Assembly (NCBI GenBank): GCA_944326555.1
Contig: CALVEK010000015.1
Location: 1-64,000 of the forward strand
Length of the DNA stretch: 64,000 nucleotides
Direction of reading: 5' to 3'
Source: Candidatus Gastranaerophilales bacterium
GTDB taxonomy: Bacteria; Cyanobacteriota; Vampirovibrionia; Gastranaerophilales; Gastranaerophilaceae
The position numbers and the translations under genes were made by a program. Shown in pieces: positions 9,849 to 17,410 of the stretch (position 1 is its first letter; the number at the start of each line of letters is the position of its first letter). The notes below the pieces were generated by a model. It was given only the letters and a program-made list of their open reading frames with translations, did not search any database and was not told the DNA's origin.

Positions 9849-11582
9849 ATGACAATTAATTTTTCAAGTAATAATCCATATAAAAATTTTATACAAATAG
9901 CAAAGTGTGAAAAGATGCAACCTGCATCACAGCCGGAGTTATTAGCACAACCTGCTTATCCTCAACCACAATTAGCATCTGTTACGGTTGGTGAGATTAA
10001 TGGCGATGTTGAAAAAAAGAACAACACTAGTCATAAGAAGATTTTTGGTATAATTGGTGTTTCTGTCGGTTCTGTAGCCCTTTTGACACTTATCGGACTT
10101 TTTACTTTATCAAAGGGATTTTCTGCTTCTTTTGCTAAAAAAGTAAAACATGCTTCTAAGACTTTACAAAAGAAAATTTATGAATTGTCTGCTGATACAA
10201 AGGAATTGACAACTTCTCAAAAAATGAAATTAAGAATAAGTAAGGCAATGCAGCCTATAGCTGATGCAATGCAGGCAAGCTCCAATATTACATCAATCAA
10301 AGACAGTTGGATTAATCACTGGCTTAAGAAAATGAAGTTGGAACCTGTCATTAAAAAAATGAATAACGTGTTTAAGGAAATAATTTCTAAGAATACAAGA
10401 AATTATTATATTAAAGCTGAAACATCAAACTTAAAGTTTTGTGCATATTTAGATGAGTTGGCTGTTGAAGCTCAAAAGGCCGGTAAACCTGAGCTTAAAG
10501 CTCAACTGGAAAATTATGCAAGAGAATTAAGAGCTTTGTATAAAAATACGTTTACTTCTGCTGAACATTTTGAAAGAACTAACAATGCATTTGCTTCGAT
10601 GGAAGGACTTGATAAACAGGTTTATGATAAATTGTTTGCTGACAATGGGCTTTTTAAGAATCTTAAAAAGTACAAAACATACATTACAACAGATTTGATT
10701 GAAAAAGACAGAACTAAGCTGGCAGAAAATCTCTTAACCAGAAAAGCAGGTCTTTCTAACAATATCAATGATAATTACAACAACATAAGACGTCTTTTGA
10801 ATGATATTAAAATCAATGTTAATCCAAAGGATGAAAAAGCTGTTGAACTTGTCAAAAATTTAAGCAATTCTCTTGAAGAATACAAAAATGCTGCAGGAAC
10901 AACAGAGACGGCTGTAAGAGAAAAGTTGTATAAAACTTTTAAATCCGATATGAACAAGTTGTCGGAAATATTTGAATCGGATAAACAATATGCAGACAAC
11001 ATTAGCGAAGTAAAGAACAAAATCGCAGAATTCTATTCAGCAATAAATCCGTCTGTTGCTAAAAAAGGTAAAGCTCAAGAGGCTATTACTTTAATTAAGG
11101 AAAATTTTGGAAAAAATACTAAAGAATACCAAAAAGCCAAAGAATTGATGTCTGACTTGAATACTGATTTAAACAAGGCAATTTCTTCGGAACTTAATAC
11201 ATACGAAAAATTGGCAGAGCTACAGGTCGGTTCTTTGCCTGCCGACATTCTTGGTATTCTCGGACCTACTGCATTGGGCGCGATGATGGTTGTTGGTGCA
11301 GAAAACAAGGATGAAAGAATCTCTAAAACATTAACTCAAGGCATACCTATTGTTGGTGGTGTTGCAACTTCTTATTACGGTAATACAAGAGGTTGGACCG
11401 GTGCTAAAAACCTGTTTTTAGGCTTTGCTATAGGTTATGTACTTAATATTCTTGGTACTCAGGCAGATGGTTTTTATAAAAAATATATTGAAAAACAAAA
11501 TTTGTTGAAAACAACTTTTGAATCTTGGAATAAGTTGCAGTCAAAAAATGTTCATCAAGATAAGACCGTAACAAATGCTTAA
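9849..11582 (+). CDS. unknown helical membrane protein with MTINFS N-terminus
   Basis: A 577-residue protein of no family I recognise. The N-terminal 20 residues (MTINFSSNNPYKNFIQIAKC) are followed by a Pro/Gln-rich segment to about residue 50. A membrane helix follows at about 72-95 (IFGIIGVSVGSVALLTLIGL), then a long helical, Lys-rich, probably coiled region (about 100-450). The C-terminal part has two glycine-rich hydrophobic segments (ADILGILGPTALGAMMVVG and LFLGFAIGYVLNILG). The N-terminal design (M-[ST]-[IV]-N-F-S, Pro/Gln linker, membrane helix) also appears in the 131-residue protein at 46301. It is likely envelope-located and lineage-specific. The start lacks a strong ribosome binding site. 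Confidence 0.7.
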   Translation: MTINFSSNNPYKNFIQIAKCEKMQPASQPELLAQPAYPQPQLASVTVGEINGDVEKKNNTSHKKIFGIIGVSVGSVALLTLIGLFTLSKGFSASFAKKVKHASKTLQKKIYELSADTKELTTSQKMKLRISKAMQPIADAMQASSNITSIKDSWINHWLKKMKLEPVIKKMNNVFKEIISKNTRNYYIKAETSNLKFCAYLDELAVEAQKAGKPELKAQLENYARELRALYKNTFTSAEHFERTNNAFASMEGLDKQVYDKLFADNGLFKNLKKYKTYITTDLIEKDRTKLAENLLTRKAGLSNNINDNYNNIRRLLNDIKINVNPKDEKAVELVKNLSNSLEEYKNAAGTTETAVREKLYKTFKSDMNKLSEIFESDKQYADNISEVKNKIAEFYSAINPSVAKKGKAQEAITLIKENFGKNTKEYQKAKELMSDLNTDLNKAISSELNTYEKLAELQVGSLPADILGILGPTALGAMMVVGAENKDERISKTLTQGIPIVGGVATSYYGNTRGWTGAKNLFLGFAIGYVLNILGTQADGFYKKYIEKQNLLKTTFESWNKLQSKNVHQDKTVTNA

Positions 11583-11598
11583 CTGGTCTGTTTGAAAA

Positions 11599-11823
11599 TT
11601 ATTTTTTCTTGTGATGATACCACTCAATTATACCGATATGTAATGCGGTAAAAATACCTGAAATATATCCGAGGTATTTGTGTAGTTTTATGTTTTTATT
11701 TTTAGCGCAAACAAAACTTGCAGCTGCACCTGCCGCTGCTATGTACCCTGTTGTAGAGACATAATTTATTCTCTTTTTGGGTGATGTTTTATTCTGTGAA
11801 AATGTGATGGCTTTTATTGTCAT
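11599..11823 (-). CDS. small membrane protein, unknown
   Basis: A 74-residue product converging with the preceding gene across 16 bp. It has an N-terminal polar stretch (MTIKAITFSQNKTSPKKR), a hydrophobic alanine-rich helix (TTGYIAAAGAAASFVCA) and a second hydrophobic segment (YLGYISGIFTALHIGII), ending in a basic/His tail (EWYHHKKK). This suggests a two-helix membrane protein. The N-terminal FS motif loosely resembles that of the adjacent larger gene. No Shine-Dalgarno is evident, so expression is less certain. Confidence 0.5.
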   Translation of the reverse strand: MTIKAITFSQNKTSPKKRINYVSTTGYIAAAGAAASFVCAKNKNIKLHKYLGYISGIFTALHIGIIEWYHHKKK

Positions 11824-11915
11824 AATAATTTGTTTTTTGCTTTTTTTATAATGTTTTCATTTTAGCATAAAATCTTGATTGATAGCTGCTATTAAGTGTT
11901 AAAATATCTATACGT

Positions 11916-12515
11916 ATGGATATGTTAGAAAATTACAAAAATTATCTTAATTTTTTAGACGGAAAACTGGAAAAATTTTTTACCAGTCAAAAACCTTATA
12001 TTTTCTGTAAAAAGGGTTGTGCAAAATGTTGTAAAAATGCACAATTCCCTTATTCATTGCTAGAAATCAAATACTTGCTCTTGGGATTTTTAAAATTAGA
12101 TGCATCTGTACAGGAAAAAGTTGAAAATAACTTACAAAAAGTTGTAGAAAAAAAGAAAAAGTACAGAGGGAAAAAATTCAAATATGATTGTCCGTTTTTG
12201 ATAGATGATGTTTGTTGTGTCTACGACTACAGAGGTATTGTGTGCAGAACATTTGGTTTGATGACCAACACTGAGGAGAAAGGCTTAATGGCTCCTTTTT
12301 GTTATGAATTAGGCTTAAACTATTCAAATGTATTAAATTTGAGAAAAAAGACAGTTTCTACAAGAAAATTTAAAAAGTTGAACGTAAAAGAAGAACCTCT
12401 TGCATTTAATGTCGGTTACAAATATCTTACTAATCCTGAGTACGAAAACACTTTTAATATAAAATTTACCGATAAAAAACCGCTTATAGATTGGTTTTTA
12501 GATGAAAATAAATAG
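11916..12515 (+). CDS. YkgJ-family cysteine-cluster protein
   Basis: A 199-residue cytosolic protein with the cysteine cluster of the YkgJ/Fli B-like zinc- or iron-chelating family. CKKGCAKCCKN lies near residues 31-41, CPFLIDDVCCVYDYRGIVCRTFG near 90-112 and a further Cys (FCYELG) near 129. This spacing matches the family, whose members bind a metal ion but have no settled function. An alternative ATG lies two codons downstream. Its stop codon is only seven bases before the MerR-type promoter of the cupin operon, so that operon starts independently of this gene. Confidence 0.8.
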   Translation: MDMLENYKNYLNFLDGKLEKFFTSQKPYIFCKKGCAKCCKNAQFPYSLLEIKYLLLGFLKLDASVQEKVENNLQKVVEKKKKYRGKKFKYDCPFLIDDVCCVYDYRGIVCRTFGLMTNTEEKGLMAPFCYELGLNYSNVLNLRKKTVSTRKFKKLNVKEEPLAFNVGYKYLTNPEYENTFNIKFTDKKPLIDWFLDENK

Positions 12516-12521
12516 ACAGTC

Positions 12522-12552
12522 TTGACTGATAGTAACTATCAAAGGTTAAACT
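12522..12552 (+). promoter_or_regulatory. MerR-type promoter/operator of the cupin operon
   Basis: TTGACT at 12522-12527 and TAAACT at 12547-12552 are separated by a 19-bp spacer, longer than the normal 17. The over-long spacer that MerR-family activators correct has this geometry. The spacer contains the perfect dyad TGATAG-TAA-CTATCA (12527-12541). The same arrangement stands before the DUF3737 gene at 17328-17358, with TTGACTGA, AGTA, CT and TCAA in common positions. The adjacent MerR gene at 17411 is the obvious regulator. Transcription would start near 12559, about 26 bases before the GTG start. Confidence 0.8.
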
Positions 12553-12584
12553 TAATATAAAACTAATAAGATAAGGAATGTTTC

Positions 12585-13067
12585 GTGAACAGAATAATAA
12601 TCTTTGTAATTTGTTTTGTATTTTTTATAGGAGGTAATTTTGTTATGGCAGATAATATCAATTCAGATTTGTCTCAACCGTTTGAACAAGGTGAACTAAA
12701 TCCTTATTACAAGTTTTTTACAGGCAAAACATATTTGAATATGCTAAGTACAAATGATAGTGTCTGGAATTCTTCCATAGGCAACGTTACATTTGAACCC
12801 TCTGCGAGAACAAATTGGCACAGACATTCAGGAGGTCAGATTTTGCTGGTTACGGCAGGTGAAGGCAGGTATCAGGAAAAAGGTAAACCAATACAGGTAT
12901 TAAAAAAAGGTGATGTTGTTCGTATTATGCCAAATGTTGTACACTGGCACGGTGCTGCACCTGAGAGCTGGTTTTCTCATATTTCAATAGAGACTAATCT
13001 TCCTGACAATAATACTACTTGGCTTGAACCTGTTAGTGATGATGAATATAACGATGAGGTGAAATAA
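12585..13067 (+). CDS. exported cupin-domain protein (possible second start at 12645)
   Basis: A 160-residue small cupin. It begins with GTG at 12585, seven bases after AAGGA. Residues 1-22 are a signal peptide (MNRIIIFVICFVFFIGGNFV, likely cleavage after VMA). The cupin core shows motif 1 WHRHSGGQILLVTAGEG and motif 2 VVRIMPNVVHWHGA, providing the metal ligands (His residues and Gln). It is closest in style to cupins found beside carboxymuconolactone decarboxylase and flavodoxin genes. An internal ATG at 12645 (MADNINSD) is preceded by a perfect AGGAGGT with nine-base spacing, so a cytosolic form of 140 residues is possible. It is the first gene of a four-gene operon under a MerR-type promoter. 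Confidence 0.88.
   Translation: MNRIIIFVICFVFFIGGNFVMADNINSDLSQPFEQGELNPYYKFFTGKTYLNMLSTNDSVWNSSIGNVTFEPSARTNWHRHSGGQILLVTAGEGRYQEKGKPIQVLKKGDVVRIMPNVVHWHGAAPESWFSHISIETNLPDNNTTWLEPVSDDEYNDEVK
12629..12647 (+). promoter_or_regulatory. internal ribosome binding site and start in the cupin gene
   Basis: AGGAGGT (12629-12635) lies nine bases before an in-frame ATG (12645) inside the signal-peptide coding region. It is a better Shine-Dalgarno than the one at the GTG start. Translation from here would omit the hydrophobic segment. Confidence 0.6.
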
Positions 13068-13069
13068 TT

Positions 13070-13612
13070 ATGAGTAAAAAAGTTTTGGTAATATCTTCTT
13101 CTCCAAGAAAAGACGGAAATTCCGATATTTTAAGCAATGAATTTATAAAAGGCGTGAGTGCTTCCGGTAATGTTGCCGAAAAAATTGCCTTGAGAGAGAA
13201 AAAGATTAATTACTGCACAGGTTGCGGATTTTGCAATACAAATAATTATACAAAATGTTCTCAGACAGATGATATGTCAGAAATTTTGGATAAAATGCAA
13301 GATGCTGATGTAATAGTATTTGCAACGCCTGTTTATTTTTATACAATGTGTGCTCAACTCAAAACTTTCATTGACAGATGTTGCTCAAGATACACAAGAA
13401 TTCAAAATAAGGAGTTCTATTACATTTTGACTGCAGCTGACGGTAACAAAAAAGCCTTGGAAAGAACTGTAACTGAGCTTGGCGGATTTTTGGCGTGTTT
13501 AGACGGTGCAGTTCACAAGGGTACTATATTTGCTACAGGTGTTTGGTCAAAAGGTGAAGTCTTGAATACAAATTTTGTAAAAGATGCTTATGAAATGGGT
13601 AAATCCGTGTAA
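13070..13612 (+). CDS. NADPH-dependent FMN reductase / flavodoxin-fold oxidoreductase
   Basis: A 180-residue flavodoxin-fold protein. The N-terminal ISSSPRKDGNSDILSNEF is the FMN phosphate-binding loop. CTGCGFCNTNNYTKCSQTDDM is the Cys-rich segment found in iron-sulfur-flavoprotein-like and NAD(P)H-dependent oxidoreductases of this group, and ATPVYFYTMCAQLKTFIDRC completes the flavin site. No signal peptide is present, in contrast to the other three proteins of the operon. It starts three bases after the cupin stop with GAGGTG upstream, so translation is probably coupled. Flavoproteins of this type often reduce quinones or other electrophiles, which fits an AdhR-like regulon. Confidence 0.88.
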   Translation: MSKKVLVISSSPRKDGNSDILSNEFIKGVSASGNVAEKIALREKKINYCTGCGFCNTNNYTKCSQTDDMSEILDKMQDADVIVFATPVYFYTMCAQLKTFIDRCCSRYTRIQNKEFYYILTAADGNKKALERTVTELGGFLACLDGAVHKGTIFATGVWSKGEVLNTNFVKDAYEMGKSV

Positions 13613-13646
13613 TAATATAACGTGTGCAAGAAAATGAGGATAGAGA

Positions 13647-15515
13647 ATGTTGAAAAGATTTTTGGCACTTTTGCTAATGTTAACATTTGTGCAAGGTTCT
13701 ATGACTTGTGCTTTTGCAAAAGGTAAAGATGTAAAATCAGATAAGAAAAAGGAGAAATATTCAATGACAGTTCTGGATAAAATCAATAATCCTCAGGATG
13801 TGCAGAAACTCTCAACAGATGAGATGAATTCACTTTCTGAAGATATAAGAAAAGGAATAATTAACAGAGTAAATAAAATAGGCGGCCACCTCGGCCCTGA
13901 TTTGGGTATTGTAGAAGCCACAATAGCATTGCATTATGTTTTTGATTCACCAAAAGATAAAATTGTATACGATGTATCCCATCAGGTTTATCCTCACAAG
14001 ATGCTTACGGGCAGAAAAGCAGGGTTCTTTGATGATGAAAAAATGTTGGAAATTTCAGGTTACTCAAATCCTGCAGAAAGCGAACACGATCATTTTGTAA
14101 TAGGTCATACTTCTACTTCTGTTAGTTTGGCAACAGGTCTTGCTAAAGCAAGAGATGTAAAAGGTGAAAAATACAACGTAATAGCTTTAATAGGAGATGG
14201 TTCCTTAAGCGGCGGCGAAGCCTATGAAGGTTTTAATAATGCTGCAGAGCTAAACAGCAATATGATAATAATTATCAATGACAATGAAATGTCTATTGCT
14301 CCAAACCAAGGCGGATTATATAAAAATCTTGCCGAATTAAGAAAATCCAACGGTACTGCAGTTAATAATGTCTTTAAGGCAATAGGTTTTGATTATTACT
14401 ATGTAGAAGACGGCAACAATGTAGATGCTTTGATAAAAGCATTCTCAAAGGTTAAGGATACAAATAAGCCTACAGTAGTTCATATACATACTCTAAAAGG
14501 TAAGGGATATGCACCTGCTGTTGAGGATAAAGAAACTTATCACTGGCATTTACCGGGATTTTTGGATAAAAAAGATGCTGCAAGCACAGCAGAAACATAT
14601 AATTCAATAACAACAGATTATCTTCTCTCATTAAAAGAGAAAAAAGAACCTGTTGTCGCAATAACTGCAGCAACTCCGGGGGTGTTTGGCTTTACACCTG
14701 ATTTTAGAGAAAAAATGGGTGCAAATTACACTGATGTAGGTATTGCAGAAGAACATGCAATCGCTTATGCATCAGGATTGGCAACAAACGGTGCAAAACC
14801 TGTATTGGCGCTGATGAGTTCTTTTGTTCAAAGAACATATGACCAAATGTCTCAAGACTTGGCTTTGAACAACTCTCCAGCAACTGTACTGATATACTGG
14901 GGCGGTATTTCTTCTGCTGATATGACTCACCTTTGCACATTTGATATTCCTTTGATAAGCAATATCCCAAATATTGTATATCTTGCTCCTACAAACAAGG
15001 AAGAGTACATGGCAATGTTGGATTGGTCGGTAAATCAAAAAGAACATCCTGTATTCATTCGTGTACCTCAAGGAGAACTCGTTTCCACAGGAGTTAAAGA
15101 CAATACGGATTATTCAAAATTGAATAAATTTAAAGTGGCTCATAAAGGTCAAAAAGTTGCTATTATTGGCGCAGGTAACTTCTTTGCTTTAGGACGACAA
15201 GTTCAAGAAGAACTTAAGAAAAAACTTAATATCGATGCAACTTTGATTAATCCTTGCTTCCTGACAGGAGTTGATAAAGAGCTTTTGGAAAGTCTTAAAA
15301 AAGACCATGATGTTGTTATAACTCTTGAAGATGGCGAATTGGACGGTGGATTTGGTGAGAAAATTACAAGATTCTACGGTGATTCAAATATGAAAGTTTT
15401 GAATTATGGCTCACATAAAGAATTCACTGACAGAGTTTCTCTCGATGAGCTTTATAACCGCTATCGTTTGAAGAAAGAACTTATTGTTGAAGATGTAGAA
15501 AAATTAATAAAGTAA
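13647..15515 (+). CDS. signal-peptide-bearing DXS-like thiamine-diphosphate enzyme (possible second start at 13764)
   Basis: A 622-residue protein. Residues 1-25 form a clear signal peptide (hydrophobic LLALLLMLTFVQG-like core, cleavage after AFA). A lysine-rich linker follows, then a full DXS-like transketolase-family body from residue 40 (MTVLDKINN, the usual first residues of DXS). Motifs are GGHLGPDLG, VSHQVYPHKMLTGR, the ThDP signature GDGSLSGGEAYEG..NDNEMSI, and GIAEEHAIAYASGLA with the catalytic Glu. The DXS segment DRAGxVGxDGxTHxG is replaced by the shorter YWGGISSADMTHLCTFD, so it is a divergent paralogue and perhaps not the isoprenoid enzyme. The internal ATG at 13764 has AAAGGAG nine bases upstream. 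It is the third gene of the MerR-controlled operon. Confidence 0.85.
   Translation: MLKRFLALLLMLTFVQGSMTCAFAKGKDVKSDKKKEKYSMTVLDKINNPQDVQKLSTDEMNSLSEDIRKGIINRVNKIGGHLGPDLGIVEATIALHYVFDSPKDKIVYDVSHQVYPHKMLTGRKAGFFDDEKMLEISGYSNPAESEHDHFVIGHTSTSVSLATGLAKARDVKGEKYNVIALIGDGSLSGGEAYEGFNNAAELNSNMIIIINDNEMSIAPNQGGLYKNLAELRKSNGTAVNNVFKAIGFDYYYVEDGNNVDALIKAFSKVKDTNKPTVVHIHTLKGKGYAPAVEDKETYHWHLPGFLDKKDAASTAETYNSITTDYLLSLKEKKEPVVAITAATPGVFGFTPDFREKMGANYTDVGIAEEHAIAYASGLATNGAKPVLALMSSFVQRTYDQMSQDLALNNSPATVLIYWGGISSADMTHLCTFDIPLISNIPNIVYLAPTNKEEYMAMLDWSVNQKEHPVFIRVPQGELVSTGVKDNTDYSKLNKFKVAHKGQKVAIIGAGNFFALGRQVQEELKKKLNIDATLINPCFLTGVDKELLESLKKDHDVVITLEDGELDGGFGEKITRFYGDSNMKVLNYGSHKEFTDRVSLDELYNRYRLKKELIVEDVEKLIK
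13748..13766 (+). promoter_or_regulatory. internal ribosome binding site and start in the DXS-like gene
   Basis: AAAGGAG (13748-13754) stands nine bases before an in-frame ATG (13764) whose product begins MTVLDKINN, where ordinary cytosolic DXS proteins begin. Translation from here would remove both the signal peptide and the lysine-rich linker. Confidence 0.6.
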
Positions 15516-15525
15516 ACAGGTAAAA

Positions 15526-16371
15526 ATGCTTAGAAAAATATTTACTTTTGTTATGTTTTTAATACTGTTGCAAGGGAATTTTTCCCTTGCAACACCAACA
15601 AAGAACGGAGATGATTCCATGGATAGAGTAGACATTTGCAAAGATAACTACAAAAAACTTTTTAAAGGCGAAGCTCTTCAAAATCTTGGCGATGATTACG
15701 AGATGATGGAAATATTGCAAAAGTATATTTTTGGAGAAGTATTTACAATAGGTGATTTGGATATTAAAACAAGAGAAATGCTCACTGTCGTATCTTTGAC
15801 AACTCAGCAGACATTGCCCCAATTAAAAGCCCATATCAATGCGGCGTTAAATGTTGGTGTTACTCCTATTGAACTGAGAGAAGCAATTTACCAGTGTGCA
15901 CCTTTTATCGGATTCCCAAAAACTTTGAATGCTTTATCTGTATTAAATGAAGTGTTTAAAGAACGAGGAGTAAAACTTCCTCTTGAAAAAACAGCTACTG
16001 TTGAAGAATCTCAAAGATATGAAAAAGGTTTGTCCATACAAGCGCCCCTATATGGTGAAGAAATAAAACAAAATCTAAAAGGTTTGCCTCAGAATATGGG
16101 GGATGATGTGGCAAGACTTCTGACGGAAGTTTGTTTTGGTGATTTCTATTCCAGAAAAGGCTTGGATATAAAAACCAGAGAGCTTCTTGTAATAGCAATA
16201 CTTGTTTCTACAGGCGATACACAGACTTTAAGAAGCCATATATACGGAAATCTTAAAGCAGGTAATACAGATGCTCAAATAACCGCGGCAATTATTCAAT
16301 GTATGCCATACACAGGTATGCCTAATGCATTAAGAGCTTTAGAAACTTTAAAAGATGCAATTGCAAAATAA
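15526..16371 (+). CDS. exported protein with two carboxymuconolactone-decarboxylase-like domains (possible second start at 15619)
   Basis: A 281-residue protein with an N-terminal signal peptide (MLRKIFTFVMFLILLQGNFS, likely cleavage after SLA at residue 22) and two tandem CMD/AhpD-like domains. Each has the DIKTREMLTVVSL / DIKTRELLVIAIL helix and the LREAIYQCAPFIGFPKTLNAL / ITAAIIQCMPYTGMPNALRAL segment. Each domain keeps only one Cys (Q-C), not the CxxC of AhpD, so peroxidase activity is doubtful. An internal ATG at 15619 (MDRVDICKD) has CGGAG eight bases upstream. It begins ten bases after the DXS-like stop and is the last gene of the operon. CMD proteins next to AdhR-type regulators are known in carbonyl-stress loci. 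Confidence 0.88.
   Translation: MLRKIFTFVMFLILLQGNFSLATPTKNGDDSMDRVDICKDNYKKLFKGEALQNLGDDYEMMEILQKYIFGEVFTIGDLDIKTREMLTVVSLTTQQTLPQLKAHINAALNVGVTPIELREAIYQCAPFIGFPKTLNALSVLNEVFKERGVKLPLEKTATVEESQRYEKGLSIQAPLYGEEIKQNLKGLPQNMGDDVARLLTEVCFGDFYSRKGLDIKTRELLVIAILVSTGDTQTLRSHIYGNLKAGNTDAQITAAIIQCMPYTGMPNALRALETLKDAIAK
15567..15593 (+). promoter_or_regulatory. hairpin inside the signal-peptide coding region of the CMD gene
   Basis: A perfect 12-bp inverted repeat GTTGCAAGGGAA / TTCCCTTGCAAC with a three-base loop lies between the first start (15526) and the internal Shine-Dalgarno (15607). No T-tract follows, so it is not a terminator. It could pause or shield ribosomes and influence which start is used. 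Confidence 0.55.
15606..15621 (+). promoter_or_regulatory. internal ribosome binding site and start in the CMD gene
   Basis: CGGAG (15606-15610) is eight bases before the in-frame ATG at 15619, just past the predicted signal-peptide cleavage region. It parallels the internal starts in the cupin and DXS-like genes of the same operon. Confidence 0.5.
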
Positions 16372-16440
16372 TTGATAGTTTGTTTCAATTAGTCGAAATA
16401 GCTAATTTGCAAAGAAAAAGAAATCTATGTCAGAAACTTT

Positions 16441-17301
16441 TCAGACGCAGTTTTCTTTTTCTTTAATTTCTATTTTACAGTTGCAAGGTATTGTCTGATT
16501 TTCGAGAATAATTTCCCCTATGCTTTCGGCTTTTATTATACCGCTTTTGGGGTTTTTTACAGAGTCAATGCGTCCTGTTATATCTGCCTTTACATCAGAA
16601 TATTCAAAAGATAAATCTGTTTTTTCCATAATGCAATTTTTAAGAGTAAGATTTTGGCAGTAACAAAGAGGCTGTGTGCCGATGATTTTACAATTTATCA
16701 GGGTTAAATTTTCTGAGAACCACCCAAGATATTCGCCTTTTAGCCTGGAATTTTCTACAGTAATATTTTTGGAGTGCCAAAATGCATCCTTTGTATCAAG
16801 TTTTGAGTTTTGTATATGCATATTTTCTACATATTGGAATGAGTATTTTCCTGTCATGTTTATGTTGTTTATAAAAATGTTTTTTGAATCAAAGAAGATA
16901 TATTTAGCAATAATATTTGAGTCAGAAAAGTTTATGTTATTGCATTTCCAACCAAATTCTTCTGAGCTGATATTGCAGCGGTTTATTTGGATATCATTGC
17001 ACTCTCTGAGACATTTTATACTTGTGATTTCACAATTGCTTATTTTTCCGTTATTACAATACCAGATAGGTGCTCTTGCTTTTTCGTCCAAGGATGATGC
17101 ATTGATTGAAAAGTCTTTTGCATGCCACATTGGATATCTTAAAGAAAACTTACAGTTGTTAACTGTGTAGTTTTTGCATTCTTTTAAAACTGATTCTCCG
17201 TCAGCGGCCCCTGCAAATATACAGTTGTGAATGTCAGTATCTTCTATATTGTACAGTGCTCTTTCGTTATCAAATGTTTTGTTTGCTATTTCTTTTTGCA
17301 T
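16441..17301 (-). CDS. DUF3737 right-handed beta-helix protein
   Basis: A 286-residue protein of the DUF3737 family, built from repeated short strands of the form xxxNCxI/xxSxF (for example NLTLINCKIIG, NITVENSRLKG), as expected for a small right-handed beta-helix. Conserved family segments include the PIWYCNNGKI, AFWHSKNITV and LGWFSENLTL coils. No signal peptide is seen. The function is unknown in the family, but its members often sit beside MerR regulators and flavodoxin-like genes, as here. It is divergent from merR, and its promoter carries the same MerR-type operator as the cupin operon. AAGGA precedes the ATG. Confidence 0.88.
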   Translation of the reverse strand: MQKEIANKTFDNERALYNIEDTDIHNCIFAGAADGESVLKECKNYTVNNCKFSLRYPMWHAKDFSINASSLDEKARAPIWYCNNGKISNCEITSIKCLRECNDIQINRCNISSEEFGWKCNNINFSDSNIIAKYIFFDSKNIFINNINMTGKYSFQYVENMHIQNSKLDTKDAFWHSKNITVENSRLKGEYLGWFSENLTLINCKIIGTQPLCYCQNLTLKNCIMEKTDLSFEYSDVKADITGRIDSVKNPKSGIIKAESIGEIILENQTIPCNCKIEIKEKENCV

Positions 17302-17327
17302 AGTTGTAAATTCCTTTTTGTATAATT

Positions 17328-17358
17328 ATTATGACTCTTGAGAGCTACTCTCAGTCAA
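17328..17358 (-). promoter_or_regulatory. MerR-type promoter/operator of the DUF3737 gene
   Basis: On the minus strand TTGACT (17358-17353) and CATAAT (17333-17328) are 19 bp apart, with the perfect dyad TGAGAG-TAG-CTCTCA between them. The spacing is identical to the cupin-operon promoter at 12522. The dyad arms differ only by a paired change (GATAG/CTATC there, GAGAG/CTCTC here). A leader of about 20 bases leads to the DUF3737 start. The site also lies upstream of the TATAAT box (17371-17376) that probably serves merR on the other strand, which suggests autoregulation. Confidence 0.82.
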
Positions 17359-17410
17359 TACTTTTTATGTTATAATTTTCTTAATTATTTAGGATAGTAG
17401 AGGCGAATTT

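Noticed and set aside
12578-12637. Short leader peptide (19 codons) in another frame ending at the internal ribosome binding site of the cupin gene
   Set aside because: Its ATG directly abuts the AAGGA sequence with no spacing, whereas the GTG at 12585 is correctly spaced, so translation of this frame is unlikely.
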